A stretch of DNA of 13,424 bases from Gemmatimonadaceae bacterium (GCA_025453855.1 JALOPO010000011.1:1-13424), one strand, 5' to 3'; positions 1 through 8,068 are shown, counted from the first letter of the stretch. Numbers and translations are program-made. Notes: generated by a model from the sequence alone, not told the origin.

Positions 1-1638
1 GAAGGCGCGCCCGGCTTCGATGAGGCCCTGCGTCACCGGCTCGCGTCGGCCGTGCTCGCGCAGGCCGATCACCTCGAGTGGAACCTCTCCACCTGGTTCA
101 GCCCGAACACGCACCTCACGGGCGAGGCGCTCGCACTGCTCGCCAGTGGCGTGGCGTGGCCCGCGCTCCCCGGGGCACGACGACGCGTCGCCCATGGCTG
201 GCGCGTGCTCGTCGACCAGGCGCCGCTGCAGCATCGCCCCGACGGCAGCTACTTCGAGCAGACGACCTGGTACCAGGCCTACTCGACCGACTTCTACGTC
301 CACGCGATCGCCTGGGCGACACACGCCGGGTTGGCGATCCCCGCGATCGTGCGCGAGCGGACGCGGGCGGCGGCGATGGCGCTCCGCGCTTTCGCCCGCG
401 AGGACGGGACGATCCCGCAGTGCGGCGACGACGACGGCGGCCATCTCCTTCCCCTCGCGCCGCTTTCGGCGGTGGACGTGAGCGACGTCCTCGCGCGCGC
501 CGCTCTCCTGTTCGATGATGCGGCGCTCACCGTCCCGGGGAGCGCGGGGCGCTGGGCGCTGCCGTGGCTCGATGGGCCGGCGGCGCTGGGACGCCTCGAG
601 GCGCTGGAAGTCGCCCCGCCGGCCGCGGGGGGGCGCGCCTCGAAGGTCCTGCGGGACGGCGGGTGGGTGGTGCTGCGCGAACGGGGCGAGGCGCCCGCAC
701 ACGATCATCACCTGGTCCTGGACGCCGGCCCCCATGGTGCGCTGTCGGGGGGGCATGCGCATGCCGACGCCCTGAGCATCACGCTGACGGCGCGCGGCGT
801 GCCACTCGTCGTCGACCCGGGGACGGGGGCCTACACGGCGCCGCTGCGCGACCGCTACCGGGCGACGCGGGTCCATGCGACGGTGACCGTGGACGGCCTC
901 GATTCGTCCGAGATGGGAACGGCCTTTCGTTGGCGGACGGCCACCGATGCCCACCTCACCGGCGCCGGGATCGCGGGCGCGGCGTCATGGGCCGATGCGT
1001 GGCACGATGGCTACGAACGGCTCGTCGATCCGGTTCGCCACCGACGCACCATCGCGCGCCTGGCCCGGCGATATTGGATCATGTTCGACACCCTCACCTG
1101 CGCGGCCCCGCACGACCTCGAGCTCGCGCTCCCCTGTGCCCCCGGGAGCACCGTCATTCCCGACGGCGACCGGGGCGCCGAAGTCGCACGCGCGGGCGTC
1201 TCGCTCCGCGTCGTCGGCGATGGAGCCCTTGCCTGGTCCGTCGAGCCGCGCACCGTCTCGCCCGCCTACGGGGCCGAGCTCCCGGCGCCGGCACTGGTCG
1301 GCCGCGGGCGCATCGCGCGCACCACGACGATCGCCACGGTGCTCGCGCTGCCCGACGAGTGCGACGCCACCGCGCTCGTGCGGAGCGGCGCGTCGGCCTG
1401 GCGCCTCGACCACGCACGTGGGAGCGATCGGTTGCTGGCCCCCCTGGGAGCGGCGATGCACGAGCCGATGATCACGGTCGAGACCACGTGGGCCGCGCTC
1501 CTCGACATGGACGAGGCGACGGGGCCGCGGCAGGTGGTCGCGGGCGGCGCGGGCGCCGTGACGGCGTTCGGACGCTCGGTGACGCTCGACGGCGACGGGA
1601 CGGTCGCGCTCGACGCGTCGACGACCGAGGGGCGCTGA
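1..1638 (+). CDS. Heparinase II/III-family polysaccharide lyase (5'-truncated by window edge)
   Basis: Family role: beta-elimination of uronic-acid-containing polysaccharides, usually in the periplasm or outside the cell. The frame is open from base 1, so the N-terminus (signal peptide and start of the alpha-helical toroid) lies outside the window; 545 residues are visible and family members usually have roughly 100 or more further residues. The first part carries the toroid-type motif FSPNTHLTGEAL (about bases 103-138) and an aromatic WYQAYSTDFY stretch. The heparinase II/III-like beta-domain follows, with the hallmark HAHADALSITL and VVDPGTGAYT (about 754-827). The Asn of the first motif, a Tyr of the second and the His of the third match the kind of catalytic residues used in the family. 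It sits 3 bp before the amidotransferase, and the same operon has a uronate-forming dehydrogenase, which fits a polymer-trimming or turnover role. A GTG at 52 is an internal codon, not the likely start. Exact substrate is unknown. Confidence 0.85.
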   Translation, partial: EGAPGFDEALRHRLASAVLAQADHLEWNLSTWFSPNTHLTGEALALLASGVAWPALPGARRRVAHGWRVLVDQAPLQHRPDGSYFEQTTWYQAYSTDFYVHAIAWATHAGLAIPAIVRERTRAAAMALRAFAREDGTIPQCGDDDGGHLLPLAPLSAVDVSDVLARAALLFDDAALTVPGSAGRWALPWLDGPAALGRLEALEVAPPAAGGRASKVLRDGGWVVLRERGEAPAHDHHLVLDAGPHGALSGGHAHADALSITLTARGVPLVVDPGTGAYTAPLRDRYRATRVHATVTVDGLDSSEMGTAFRWRTATDAHLTGAGIAGAASWADAWHDGYERLVDPVRHRRTIARLARRYWIMFDTLTCAAPHDLELALPCAPGSTVIPDGDRGAEVARAGVSLRVVGDGALAWSVEPRTVSPAYGAELPAPALVGRGRIARTTTIATVLALPDECDATALVRSGASAWRLDHARGSDRLLAPLGAAMHEPMITVETTWAALLDMDEATGPRQVVAGGAGAVTAFGRSVTLDGDGTVALDASTTEGR

Positions 1639-1641
1639 GCG

Positions 1642-3603
1642 ATGTGCGGCATCTGCGGCATCGCCATCCCCGACCGGCTTGCGCGTCCCGTCGACGAGTC
1701 GCGCCTCGTGCGCATGCGCGACACGCTCCTCCATCGCGGCCCCGATGGCGCGGGACTCATGGTCGAGGGCGGGATCGGGCTCGGGCACCGGCGGCTGAGC
1801 ATCGTGGACGTGGTGCACGGCGCGCAGCCGATGACGACCGACGACGGGCGGAGCACCATCGTCTACAACGGCGAGGTGTTCAACCATCCGGCGCTCATGG
1901 CCGAGCTTCAGGGCGACGGCGTGCGCTACCACACGACGTGCGACACCGAGACGGTGCTCCACCTCTACGAACGGCACGGGCGCGACTTCGTGCGCCACTG
2001 CCGCGGGATGTTCGCGATCGCCATCTGGGATCGGCGCGATCGCACGCTCGTGATCGCGCGCGACCGCTTCGGCGTGAAGCCGCTCTACTACGTGCACGAC
2101 GCCGACGGCACGCTCTGGTTCGCGAGCGAGATCAAGGCGCTGCTGGCTGCGGGCGCCGTGCGCCCGGCGCTCAACGCCGCCGCCTTCCCCGACTTCCTGG
2201 CCAACCACGCCCCGAGTGGCGACGAGACGCTCTTCGCGGGCGTGCGCCGGCTCCCGGCGGGGCACGTGCTCACGTGGCGCGACGGGGCGCTCGAGCTCGT
2301 GCGCTATTGGGACCTGCACTTCACGCCCGACGAGGCGCTCGCGCGCCGCGACGATGCCTCGATCGTCGGCGAGTACATGGAGCGCTTCGAGGAGGCGGTG
2401 CGGCTGCGCCTCATGGCCGATGTGCCCCTCGGGATGTTCCTGTCCGGCGGCATCGACTCGGCCGCGATCACGGCGACGATGTCGCGGCTCGTGAGCGACC
2501 GCATCCGCACGTTCTCGGTTGCCTTCGCCGAGCGCGAGGCGAACGAGTTCGAGTACGCGCGGCTGGTGGCGCGCCGGTTCGGCACCGACCATCACGAGAT
2601 CGTCGTCTCGCCCGAGGACTTCTGGGACGCGCTCCCGCGCCTCGTCTGGCACGAGGACGAGCCGATCGCGCATCCGAGCTCGGTGGCGCTCAACTTCGTC
2701 TCGCGCCTCGCCGCCGAGCACGTGAAGGTCGTGCTCACCGGCGAGGGGAGCGACGAGACGCTCGCCGGCTACAACCGCTACCGCGTGACGATCGCCAACA
2801 TGGCGCTCGGCGGCATGTGGGAGAAGGTGATGCCGGGCGCGCTGCGCGGCGCGCTGGCGGGGGCGATCGGCGAGGCGGGGGCGGCCGGCGTGCGCGGGAA
2901 GCTCGCCCGCACCTTCCTCGCGCGACCGGCGACCCTCGATGCGATGTACTTCGACAACTTCGCCGTCTTTGCCCCGGGGCGCATCGGCTCCCTCCTCGCG
3001 CCGGCGCTGCGCGAGCAGGTGCGCGGTGTCGACGCGTATGCGGCGTACCATCGCGCCCTGGCCGCGACCGACGCGCCGACGCTCCTCGGGCGCCTGCTCT
3101 ACGCCGACACCAAGACGTACCTGCACGAACTCCTGATGAAGCAGGACCAGATGAGCATGGCGGCAAGCATCGAGAGCCGCGTGCCCTTCCTCGATCATCC
3201 GCTCGTGGAGTGGGTGGCGAGCCTGCCAGACCGGATGAAGCTCCGGGGGACCACGACCAAGTGGATCCTCCGGCAGGCGATGGCCGACAAGCTCCCGCCC
3301 GAGATCCTGGCGCGGAAGAAGATGGGCTTCCCGGTCCCCGTCGGGAGCTGGCTGCGCGGCCCGTGGCGGCACCTGCTCGACGAGTTCGTGACGTCGCCGC
3401 GCACCCTCGATCGCGGGCTGTTCGATCGCGACGCGGTGCAGCGCTTCGTGCGGGGCCACCTCGCCGGGGAGAACCACAGCGAACGGCTCTGGGCGCTGCT
3501 CACCCTCGAGCTCTGGCAGCGCGTCTTCCTCGACGGCGAGGACCCGGCGGCGATCCGCATGCGCGGCGGGAACGCACCGTCGGCCACGCGGCGGGCGGCG
3601 TGA
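1642..3603 (+). CDS. asnB: Glutamine-dependent amidotransferase, asparagine synthetase B type
   Basis: 653 residues. The protein starts MCGICGI, so removal of Met exposes Cys2 as the N-terminal nucleophile of a class II glutaminase domain. That domain (about 2-215) also shows HRGPDG (31-36), RRLSIVD (50-56) and the YNGE motif (75-78). The synthetase domain follows, with the ATP pyrophosphatase loop SGGIDS (268-273) and, further on, LTGEGSDE and SRVPFLDHPLVE. Both catalytic halves look intact. Family chemistry is ATP-dependent transfer of glutamine-derived ammonia to a carboxylate. In polysaccharide loci such proteins are often thought to amidate sugar carboxylates rather than make asparagine; here that is an inference from the neighbouring uronate dehydrogenase. 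A GAGGGG tract at 1627-1632, 9 nt before the ATG, is a plausible ribosome binding site. It resembles the amidotransferases of exosortase/EPS loci, but true asparagine synthesis cannot be excluded. Confidence 0.9.
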   Translation: MCGICGIAIPDRLARPVDESRLVRMRDTLLHRGPDGAGLMVEGGIGLGHRRLSIVDVVHGAQPMTTDDGRSTIVYNGEVFNHPALMAELQGDGVRYHTTCDTETVLHLYERHGRDFVRHCRGMFAIAIWDRRDRTLVIARDRFGVKPLYYVHDADGTLWFASEIKALLAAGAVRPALNAAAFPDFLANHAPSGDETLFAGVRRLPAGHVLTWRDGALELVRYWDLHFTPDEALARRDDASIVGEYMERFEEAVRLRLMADVPLGMFLSGGIDSAAITATMSRLVSDRIRTFSVAFAEREANEFEYARLVARRFGTDHHEIVVSPEDFWDALPRLVWHEDEPIAHPSSVALNFVSRLAAEHVKVVLTGEGSDETLAGYNRYRVTIANMALGGMWEKVMPGALRGALAGAIGEAGAAGVRGKLARTFLARPATLDAMYFDNFAVFAPGRIGSLLAPALREQVRGVDAYAAYHRALAATDAPTLLGRLLYADTKTYLHELLMKQDQMSMAASIESRVPFLDHPLVEWVASLPDRMKLRGTTTKWILRQAMADKLPPEILARKKMGFPVPVGSWLRGPWRHLLDEFVTSPRTLDRGLFDRDAVQRFVRGHLAGENHSERLWALLTLELWQRVFLDGEDPAAIRMRGGNAPSATRRAA

Positions 3604-3614
3604 CCGCGCGCCGC

Positions 3615-4856
3615 ATGCACATCCTCTGGATCAAGACGGAGCTCCTCCACCCGGTCGACAAGGGTGGGCGCATCCGCACCTACCAGATGCTGCGGGCCCT
3701 GAGTCGTCAGCATCGCCTCACCTACCTCACGCTCGACGACGGCACTGCGGCGCCCGACGCCGTGGCGCGCGCGACCGAGTACTGCGAGCGGGTGGAGGTG
3801 GTGCCCTTCGCGCCGCCGGCCAAGGGATCGCCCGCGTTCTGGGGCGCCCTCGCGCGCAACGCGGTCTCGACGCTCCCGTATGCGGTCGCGCGCTACGAGG
3901 TGCCGGCGCTGCGCGCGCGCCTGCGCGCACTCTGCGCGGGGGGCGACGTGGACGTGGTGGTCTGCGACTTCCTCGCCCCGTCGATCAACGTGCCGTCGGA
4001 GCTCGGCGTCCCGGTCGTCCTCTTCCAGCACAACGTCGAGGCGATGATCTGGCAGCGGCACGCCAAGGTCGCGACCCACCCGGTGAAGAAGGCGTACATG
4101 GCGAGCCAGTGGCGTCGCATGCGTGCCTTCGAGGCCGCGGAGTGCCGGCGCTTCGACAGCGTCGTCGCCGTGTCGGCCCAGGACGCCGACTACTTCCGGC
4201 GCGAGTACGGCGTGCGGCGCACCGCCGACGTGCCGACGGGGGTCGACACCGACTTCTTCCAGCCCGGTGACGTGGGATTGCGACGCGACGGCGCGATGGT
4301 CTTCGTGGGCTCGATGGACTGGCTCCCGAACGAGGACGGCATCCTCTGGTTCGCGGAGACGATGCTCCCGCGCATCCGCGCGGCCGTGCCCCAGGCGTCG
4401 CTCGCGATCGTGGGGCGCAATCCCACGGCCCGGGTGCAGGCGCTGCACGATCCGGCGGGTGGCGTGACCGTCACCGGCTCCGTCCCCGATGTGCGCCCGC
4501 ATCTCGCCTCGGCCTCGCTCTGCATCGTGCCGCTGCGCGTCGGCGGCGGGACGCGCCTCAAGATCTACGAGGGGATGGCGATGGGGCTCCCCACCGTCAG
4601 CACCACGATCGGGGCCGAGGGGCTGCCCGTGACCGACGGGGAGCACCTGCTCCTCGGCGACACGCCGACCGATTTCGCCGACCGGTGCATCGCGCTGCTG
4701 CGGGATCCCGCACGGGCGCAGCGGATGGGAGCCTCGGCCGATGCCTTCGTACGGACCCACTTCGGCTGGGATGGCGTGGCACGCCGATTCGCCGAGCTCT
4801 GTGCGGAGGTCCTGCCTTCCGCCCAACGACCCTCTCTCCCGAAAGTCAGCGCATGA
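3615..4856 (+). CDS. GT4-family glycosyltransferase (exosortase/EPS-locus Stp1-like)
   Basis: 413 residues from the ATG at 3615, two Rossmann-like halves of a GT-B fold. The N-terminal acceptor half begins with the strand MHILWIKTELL and the motif DKGGRIRTYQMLRAL (15-29), typical of sugar transferases near PEP-CTERM/exosortase-type EPS loci. The C-terminal GT4 donor half has VFVGSMDWLPNEDG (229-242), GGTRLKIYEGMAMGLP (311-326, holding the conserved basic and Glu residues of the donor site) and TIGAEGL (331-337). Expected role: cytosolic addition of a sugar from a nucleotide donor to a lipid-linked glycan intermediate; donor and acceptor are not deducible. An in-frame GTG at 3600 overlaps the asnB stop as GTGA and would add MTAR-R; it is a credible alternative start, since neither start has a clear Shine-Dalgarno sequence. 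The 3' end overlaps the next gene by 4 bp (ATGA). Confidence 0.87.
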   Translation: MHILWIKTELLHPVDKGGRIRTYQMLRALSRQHRLTYLTLDDGTAAPDAVARATEYCERVEVVPFAPPAKGSPAFWGALARNAVSTLPYAVARYEVPALRARLRALCAGGDVDVVVCDFLAPSINVPSELGVPVVLFQHNVEAMIWQRHAKVATHPVKKAYMASQWRRMRAFEAAECRRFDSVVAVSAQDADYFRREYGVRRTADVPTGVDTDFFQPGDVGLRRDGAMVFVGSMDWLPNEDGILWFAETMLPRIRAAVPQASLAIVGRNPTARVQALHDPAGGVTVTGSVPDVRPHLASASLCIVPLRVGGGTRLKIYEGMAMGLPTVSTTIGAEGLPVTDGEHLLLGDTPTDFADRCIALLRDPARAQRMGASADAFVRTHFGWDGVARRFAELCAEVLPSAQRPSLPKVSA

Positions 4857-6172
4857 GCGCCGTCAGCGTCTTCGGTCTTGGTTACGTCGGCTGCGTCTCG
4901 GCCGCCTGCTTCGCCCGCGAGGGACACGCGGTGGTGGGCGTGGACGTCGCGCGCACCAAGGTCGACCTGGTCAACGCCGGGAAGAGCACGATCGTCGAGG
5001 AGGGCATCGCCGAGCTGGTGGCGGAGCAGGTGGCGGCGGGCCGGTTGCGTGCCACCACCGACGTGGGCGATGCCGTGCGCGCGACGGCGCTGTCGCTGGT
5101 GTGCGTCGGCACGCCGAGTCGTGCCAACGGCGGCCTCGATCTCCGCTACGTCGAGCGGGTCTGCGAGGAGATCGGCGCGGCGCTCAGGGACAAGGAGGGC
5201 TACCACGTCGTCGTGATCCGGAGCACGGTCCTCCCCGGGACGGTGCACGGCGTGGCGGTCCCGGCGCTGGAGCGGACGAGCGGCAAGACGGCCGGCGTCG
5301 ACTTCGGTGTCGCGAGCAATCCCGAGTTCCTGCGCGAGGGGACGAGCATCAAGGACTTCCTCGAGCCCCCCTTCACGCTCATCGGCGCCGACGAGGCGCC
5401 GACGGCCGACGCCGTCGCCGCGCTCTACGCCGGCCTCGACGCGCCCGTGCACCGCGTCGCCGTGCGCGTCGCCGAGATGGTGAAGTACGCCTGCAACTGC
5501 TTCCACGGCCTCAAGGTCGCGTTCGCGAACGAGATCGGGAACGTCTGCAAGGCACTCGGCGTCGACAGCCACGAGGTCATGCGCGTCTTCTGCGAGGACC
5601 GGAAGCTCAACATCTCGCCCGCGTACCTGAAGCCCGGCTTCGCGTTCGGCGGGAGCTGCCTCCCCAAGGACCTGCGGGCGGTGACCCATCGTGCGCGCGA
5701 GCTCGACGTGGAGACGCCGGTGCTGCGCGCCACGCTCGAGAGCAATCGCCTGCAGGTGCAGCGCGCCTTCGACATGATCGTGCGCACCGGCAAGCGACGC
5801 ATCGGCATGCTCGGCATGAGCTTCAAGCCCGGCACCGACGACCTCCGCGAGAGTCCGCTGGTGAGCCTGATCGAGCTCATGGTCGGCAAGGGGCTCGAAC
5901 TCGCGATCTACGATCGCGACGTGAGCGAGGCGCGGCTCATCGGAAGCAACAGGGAGTACATCGAGGGCGAGATCCCGCACATCTGGTCGCTCGTGCGTCC
6001 CTCCGCCGCCGAGGTCATCGCGCACGGCGAGGTGGTGATCGTGGGCAACGCCACCGGGGAGATCCGCGCGCTCGGCGCGTCGGCGTTCCGCGGCCGGCAC
6101 GTCATCGACCTCGCCCGGCTCTTCGCCGCCGCACCGCCGGACACGGCCGGGTATGACGGCATCTGCTGGTGA
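4853..6172 (+). CDS. algD: Nucleotide-sugar 6-dehydrogenase, AlgD-like (GDP-mannose type)
   Basis: 439 residues, the normal length for the UDP-glucose/GDP-mannose dehydrogenase family, which oxidises the C6 alcohol of a nucleotide hexose to a carboxylate with two NAD+. The N-terminal NAD-binding fold has FGLGYVG (7-13) and VCVGTPSR (83-90). The middle domain has VAEMVKYACN (206-215), with the conserved Lys211, and HGLKVAFANEIGN (218-230). The catalytic Cys269 lies in PGFAFGGSCLPKDLRA (261-276). The C-terminal domain has SFKPGTDDLRESPLV (323-337). The FAFGGSCLPKD version and the ANEIG helix match AlgD, and differ from the GYGGSCFPKD form of typical UDP-glucose dehydrogenases, so GDP-mannuronate is the favoured product; UDP-glucuronate remains possible. 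It starts in an ATGA overlap with the preceding glycosyltransferase and overlaps the next gene by 20 bp. It supplies the uronic acid that could be the target of the lyase and amidotransferase upstream. Confidence 0.92.
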   Translation: MSAVSVFGLGYVGCVSAACFAREGHAVVGVDVARTKVDLVNAGKSTIVEEGIAELVAEQVAAGRLRATTDVGDAVRATALSLVCVGTPSRANGGLDLRYVERVCEEIGAALRDKEGYHVVVIRSTVLPGTVHGVAVPALERTSGKTAGVDFGVASNPEFLREGTSIKDFLEPPFTLIGADEAPTADAVAALYAGLDAPVHRVAVRVAEMVKYACNCFHGLKVAFANEIGNVCKALGVDSHEVMRVFCEDRKLNISPAYLKPGFAFGGSCLPKDLRAVTHRARELDVETPVLRATLESNRLQVQRAFDMIVRTGKRRIGMLGMSFKPGTDDLRESPLVSLIELMVGKGLELAIYDRDVSEARLIGSNREYIEGEIPHIWSLVRPSAAEVIAHGEVVIVGNATGEIRALGASAFRGRHVIDLARLFAAAPPDTAGYDGICW

Positions 6173-7301
6173 GGTGATCGGCGCGCCAGCACCGGCGGCG
6201 GTCGGGGACGGACCGCTGCGCGTCGTGCACCTCGTGAGCAGCCTCCAGCTCGCGGGGCTCGAGCGCGTGATCGCCGAGCTGATCGAGGGGCAGCGGCTCG
6301 CGGGGCTCGAGGCGAGTGCACTCGTGGTGCACGAGGCGGGGGTGCTCGGCGAGCGCCTGGTGGCGGCCGGCTACCCGGTGCGCGTGCTCGGCGCCCCGCT
6401 CGCGCGCCCGTGGCAGCGTGTGCCGCGGCTCGTGGAGGCGCTGCGCACCGAGGTGCAGGCGGACGTGATCCACCTGCATGGCGGGAACTGGTGGTCGTAC
6501 GCGCGCTCCATCCGTGCCGGCACGCGGGCTGCGCACCTCTACACGCTCCACGGCGAGCACTTCCCGCCCCGGTGGCAGGACCGCGTCACCGAGTTCATGG
6601 GGGCGCTCTCGACCGATCACCTGGTGCTCGTCTCCGAGGACCTGCGCCACACGGCCCGACGCAACCTGCTCGATCGGTGGTGCCCCGTCGAGGTGATCCA
6701 GAACGGCATCCGGAAGCTCGACCTCGACTTCGAGCAGCGGCCACGGTCGCCAGGTCCGTTCACGCTGGTGCACGTCGCGCGCACCGAACTCGTGAAGCGG
6801 CAGGATCTCTCGCTCGAGGTGGTGCGACGATTGCGTGCCGACGGCATCGATGCGCGGGTCCGCTTCGCGGGGCGCGGCGATGCGCGGCCGTACTACGAGC
6901 GGCTCGCCGCCGACCTGGGCGTCGCGGAGCATGTCGAGTGGCTTGGTATCGTCCCCGACACGGAGATCGCGGGCGTGATGCAGCAGGCCGATGCCCTCAT
7001 CCTCCCGTCCGATCACGAGGGAACGTCGATCGCGCTCCTCGAGGCGATCGCGCTCGAGCGCCCATGTCTCGTGAGCGACGTGGGCGACTCGGGGCGGGTC
7101 ATGGCGGCGGCGCGCGAATGGGTGGCGCCCAAGGGTGACGCGGCGGCGCTCGCGCGCATCGCGCGCGCCATCCACGACGATCCCGCCGGCGCCGCGGCGA
7201 CGGCTGCGCGCGTCAAGGTCGACGTGCGCCGGCGGTACGGGCGCGCCGCGATGGTCGACGCCTACACGCGCGCGTACCGCACGGTGCTCGCCCGGCGATG
7301 A
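6153..7301 (+). CDS. GT4-family glycosyltransferase (Stp2-like)
   Basis: 382 residues with a GT-B fold. After an Ala/Pro-rich leader of about 20 residues, the first strand is RVVHLVSSLQLAGLERVI (23-40), the usual G(G)LERV start of GT4 enzymes that use an acceptor lipid. The region 105-140 has DVIHLHGGNWW and LYTLHGEH. The donor half has VHVARTELVKRQD (206-218), FAGRGD (238-243) and the SDHEGTSIALLEAIALERP stretch (286-304) with the two conserved glutamates E289 and E297. It resembles the second glycosyltransferase of exosortase-linked EPS loci. Role: cytosolic sugar addition to a lipid-linked repeat; specificity unknown. The ATG at 6153 overlaps the dehydrogenase end by 20 bp; a GTG at 6174 is an alternative start that would remove most of the overlap and part of the leader. 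The gene ends in an ATGA overlap with the acyltransferase. Confidence 0.87.
   Translation: MTASAGEVIGAPAPAAVGDGPLRVVHLVSSLQLAGLERVIAELIEGQRLAGLEASALVVHEAGVLGERLVAAGYPVRVLGAPLARPWQRVPRLVEALRTEVQADVIHLHGGNWWSYARSIRAGTRAAHLYTLHGEHFPPRWQDRVTEFMGALSTDHLVLVSEDLRHTARRNLLDRWCPVEVIQNGIRKLDLDFEQRPRSPGPFTLVHVARTELVKRQDLSLEVVRRLRADGIDARVRFAGRGDARPYYERLAADLGVAEHVEWLGIVPDTEIAGVMQQADALILPSDHEGTSIALLEAIALERPCLVSDVGDSGRVMAAAREWVAPKGDAAALARIARAIHDDPAGAAATAARVKVDVRRRYGRAAMVDAYTRAYRTVLARR
6248..6311 (+). repeat. 16-bp in-frame direct repeat
   Basis: The 16-mer GCTCGCGGGGCTCGAG occurs at 6248-6263 and again at 6296-6311, exactly 48 bp apart, so both copies encode LAGLE in the same frame (residues 33-37 and 49-53 of the glycosyltransferase). 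The first copy is the conserved GLERV motif of GT4 enzymes. The second may be coincidence in GC-rich coding DNA. No function is suggested. Confidence 0.4.
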
Positions 7302-8068
7302 GCGTCGTCCGGTCGCTCGTCCGCTACCTGCGCAGCGACGCACCGATCGCGCGTCGTGCGCGCCGCCTCGTGCGCGCGGTGCGCACCGCGTCGCTCCCCC
7401 TGCCGCTGCCGGTCGCGCGCATCATCCGGCTCGCCTACGTGGCGGCGCGGTCGCTCGTCTACTGGGTGCGCCGGACCTTCATCGCCGAACCGGTCTTCAA
7501 GGGCTACTGCGCCCGCGTGGGGCGCGACTTCCACACCGGCGTCTTCGTCCACTTCGTGGACGGCGTCGGTCGCATCGAGGTGGGCAGCCACAGTCGCATC
7601 GACGGCAAGTGCAGCATCCTCTTCTCCTGGTCGTCCGACACGACGCCGGAGTTCCTCGTCGGCGACCGCACGCACATCGGCCACGGCTGCCACTTCTCCA
7701 TCTCGCGTCGCATCCGCATCGGCAACGACGTGCTCTTTGCGTCGAACGTGCGCATCATGGACTCGGCCGCGCACCCGACCGACCCGGCACGGCGGCTGCG
7801 GGGGGAGCACCTGCCTGCCGAGGAGATCCGCGAGGTCTCGATCGGCGACAACGTGTGGGTCGGCCCCGACGTGACGATCCTCCCCGGCGTGCGCATTGGC
7901 GACGGCGCCGTCATCGCGGCCGGTGCGGTGGTGACACGCGATGTTCCCGCCGCGACAATCGCCGCCGGTGTCCCGGCGCGCGTGGTGCGCAGCGCGCACG
8001 ATGCGCCGCCGGCTGCGCACGCGTCGCCGGCTCCCGCCACGATCACGGCCGACGGTGCGTCGCCCTGA
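7298..8068 (+). CDS. Left-handed beta-helix (hexapeptide) acyltransferase, WcaF/Maa-like
   Basis: 256 residues. A basic, helical N-terminal region (about 1-65, many Arg) precedes an EPVFKGYC stretch and then isoleucine-rich hexapeptide repeats from about 78 to 230: VGRIEVGSHSRIDGK (90-104), IGHGCHF (127-133), IGNDVLFASNV (141-151) and SIGDNVWVGPDVTILPGVRIGDGAVIAAGAVV in two blocks (181-212). An MDSAAHPTD loop (154-162) carries His159, the likely general base seen in xenobiotic, maltose and sugar O-acetyltransferases, and VPAATIAAGVPARVV closes the coil. Expected role: acyl (usually acetyl) transfer from acetyl-CoA to a hydroxyl or amine of the growing glycan or a donor sugar in the cytosol. 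The last 25 residues are Ala/Pro-rich and look disordered. The start is in an ATGA overlap with the glycosyltransferase, and this is the last gene of the plus-strand operon. Substrate and acyl group are not predictable. Confidence 0.87.
   Translation: MSVVRSLVRYLRSDAPIARRARRLVRAVRTASLPLPLPVARIIRLAYVAARSLVYWVRRTFIAEPVFKGYCARVGRDFHTGVFVHFVDGVGRIEVGSHSRIDGKCSILFSWSSDTTPEFLVGDRTHIGHGCHFSISRRIRIGNDVLFASNVRIMDSAAHPTDPARRLRGEHLPAEEIREVSIGDNVWVGPDVTILPGVRIGDGAVIAAGAVVTRDVPAATIAAGVPARVVRSAHDAPPAAHASPAPATITADGASP

Noticed and set aside
985..3477. 830-codon open frame antisense to the lyase and asnB
   Set aside because: Composition is His/Arg/Glu-rich with no recognisable motif, and both sense genes have intact family motifs. 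It is a GC-skew artefact.
3195..4826. 543-codon antisense open frame across the asnB/glycosyltransferase boundary
   Set aside because: Same low-information His/Arg/Asp-rich composition; it crosses two well-supported genes.
564..4856. Very long open frame on the plus strand through most of the lyase and asnB genes (it reads into the true glycosyltransferase only at about 3600)
   Set aside because: The part before 3600 is an Arg/Ala/Gly/Pro-rich shadow in the wrong frame, caused by high GC at third codon positions. Only the part from 3600/3615 has a recognisable fold.
4565..6100. 511-codon antisense open frame opposite the AlgD-like gene
   Set aside because: It is the mirror of a strongly conserved dehydrogenase and has no domain of its own.
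6248..6311. 16-bp direct repeat as a sign of a duplication or mobile element
   Set aside because: It is short, in frame, inside a conserved glycosyltransferase start motif, and GC-rich coding DNA gives such repeats by chance.
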